In this document: piece after piece, positions 63,641 through 64,000 of the stretch
How the letters are laid out: the number at the start of each line of letters is the position of its first letter
Numbering within the stretch: position 1 is the stretch's first letter
Origin: Sphingomonas jejuensis
Lineage (GTDB): Bacteria; Pseudomonadota; Alphaproteobacteria; Sphingomonadales; Sphingomonadaceae
DNA length: 64,000 nt
Assembly (NCBI RefSeq): GCF_011927695.1
Contig: NZ_JAATJE010000001.1
Location: forward strand, 1,178,001-1,242,000
Direction: 5' to 3'
Position numbers and translations under genes: made by a program
The notes under the pieces: generated by a model
What the model was told of the DNA's origin: nothing
The model's input: only the letters and a program-made list of their open reading frames with translations
The model's database searches: none

Positions 63641-63674
63641 GAAGGGCGCCTCGATGCGAGGCGCCCTTCTTTGT
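63641..63674 (+). terminator. Rho-independent terminator after rpsD
   Basis: GAAGGGCGCCTCG pairs perfectly with CGAGGCGCCCTTC around a 3-base loop, followed by TTTGTT. It separates rpsD from the convergent peptidase gene that ends at 63735. Confidence 0.9.
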
Positions 63675-63734
63675 TCCAACCTGCCTTTTGACGTCGAACT
63701 CCGCAGTCGGCTCAAGCAAGCCATCTCGCGCCGG

Positions 63735-64000
63735 CTAGCGCATTGATGCGGCCAGGAACCCGTCGACATCTTGAAGCATGCGCTGACGCGCGGTGTTGCT
63801 GACAAGGTAATGATCTAGCCCATCGAATTCTAGATAAACCGGATTTCTGCCTGCCGTTTGCAACGAACGCTGCATCAAGCGGGACTGTCCGACGCCGACA
63901 TTCTGATCAAGCGTGCCATGCACCAGCATCACGGGAGCCCGGATGCGCTCGGCGTGCCGCGCAGGTGATCCTTCCGCGATGTGCGGACCGCGGCCGATGA
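63735..64000 (-). CDS. S9-type serine peptidase (alpha/beta hydrolase), C-terminal part
   Basis: Partial: the 5' part is beyond the right edge of the window, and the frame stays open to base 64000. The visible 88 residues are the end of a prolyl-oligopeptidase-like alpha/beta-hydrolase: IRAPVMLVHGTLDQNV with the catalytic Asp in GTLDQNV, QTAGRNPVYLEFDG, and GLDHYL with the catalytic His, then a C-terminal helix ending FLAASMR. The nucleophile Ser is not visible. The whole protein would be about 600 aa or more if it is the S9 type. Confidence 0.8.
   Translation of the reverse strand, partial: IGRGPHIAEGSPARHAERIRAPVMLVHGTLDQNVGVGQSRLMQRSLQTAGRNPVYLEFDGLDHYLVSNTARQRMLQDVDGFLAASMR

Noticed and set aside
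1-64000. Defence systems, mobile elements, phage genes, CRISPR arrays and tRNA or rRNA genes
   Set aside because: None was found on either strand; gene order and composition look like a stable chromosome.

Overview
The window is GC-rich, densely coded chromosomal DNA from an alphaproteobacterium, most likely a sphingomonad (Sphingomonas or a close relative). The evidence is the V-type exosortase/EPS locus, a PEPxxWA-CTERM protein, an ALAS-type hemA, and sphingomonad-style small proteins. I saw no rRNA, tRNA, CRISPR array, insertion sequence or prophage.

Region 1 (1-25.1 kb) is a large exopolysaccharide (EPS) locus. It opens with the 3' end of a glucose-1-phosphate thymidylyltransferase gene (dTDP-rhamnose supply). 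Next comes an exosortase module: exosortase, EpsI-like partner, a small membrane protein on the other strand, and an EpsD-type peptidyl-prolyl isomerase lipoprotein. A WecG-type glycosyltransferase and a TPR lipoprotein are transcribed divergently from an export operon (outer-membrane export protein, beta-barrel, Wzz-like chain-length protein, tyrosine autokinase). A secreted glycoside-hydrolase-like protein follows. Then come six further glycosyltransferases, a hexapeptide acyltransferase, a Wzx-like flippase, a membrane acyltransferase and a WcaJ-like priming sugar transferase. This is the parts list of a Wzx/Wzy-dependent EPS, but I find no Wzy polymerase in the window. An ExoD-like protein, an FAD/NAD(P)-binding protein and a secreted GH3 enzyme sit at the right edge. 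A PEPxxWA-CTERM protein, the probable kind of exosortase client, lies separately at 38.9-39.6 kb.

Region 2 (28.5-34.8 kb) is a tightly overlapping Mrp-type Na+/H+ antiporter operon (fused AB, then C, D, E, F, G) ending in a DUF72 gene. Region 3 (35-38.8 kb) holds priA, a Sel1-repeat protein whose frame runs into priA, and ada. Region 4 (40-43.9 kb) is a trehalose cluster, otsB-GH15-otsA, with overlapping stops and starts. Region 5 (44-50.4 kb) has a DUF1440 protein, a pair of acyl-CoA dehydrogenases, a secreted DUF885 protein, and a dut-moeB-DsrE-like chain.

Region 6 (50.4-64 kb) is housekeeping: topA, dprA (apparently frameshifted near its 3' end), plsY, murI, hemA, rpiB-glyA-small protein-nrdR-RNA methyltransferase, chorismate mutase, a small secreted protein, rpsD and the 3' end of a serine peptidase gene. 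Functional names come from recognising motifs and family features by eye. No database search was run.
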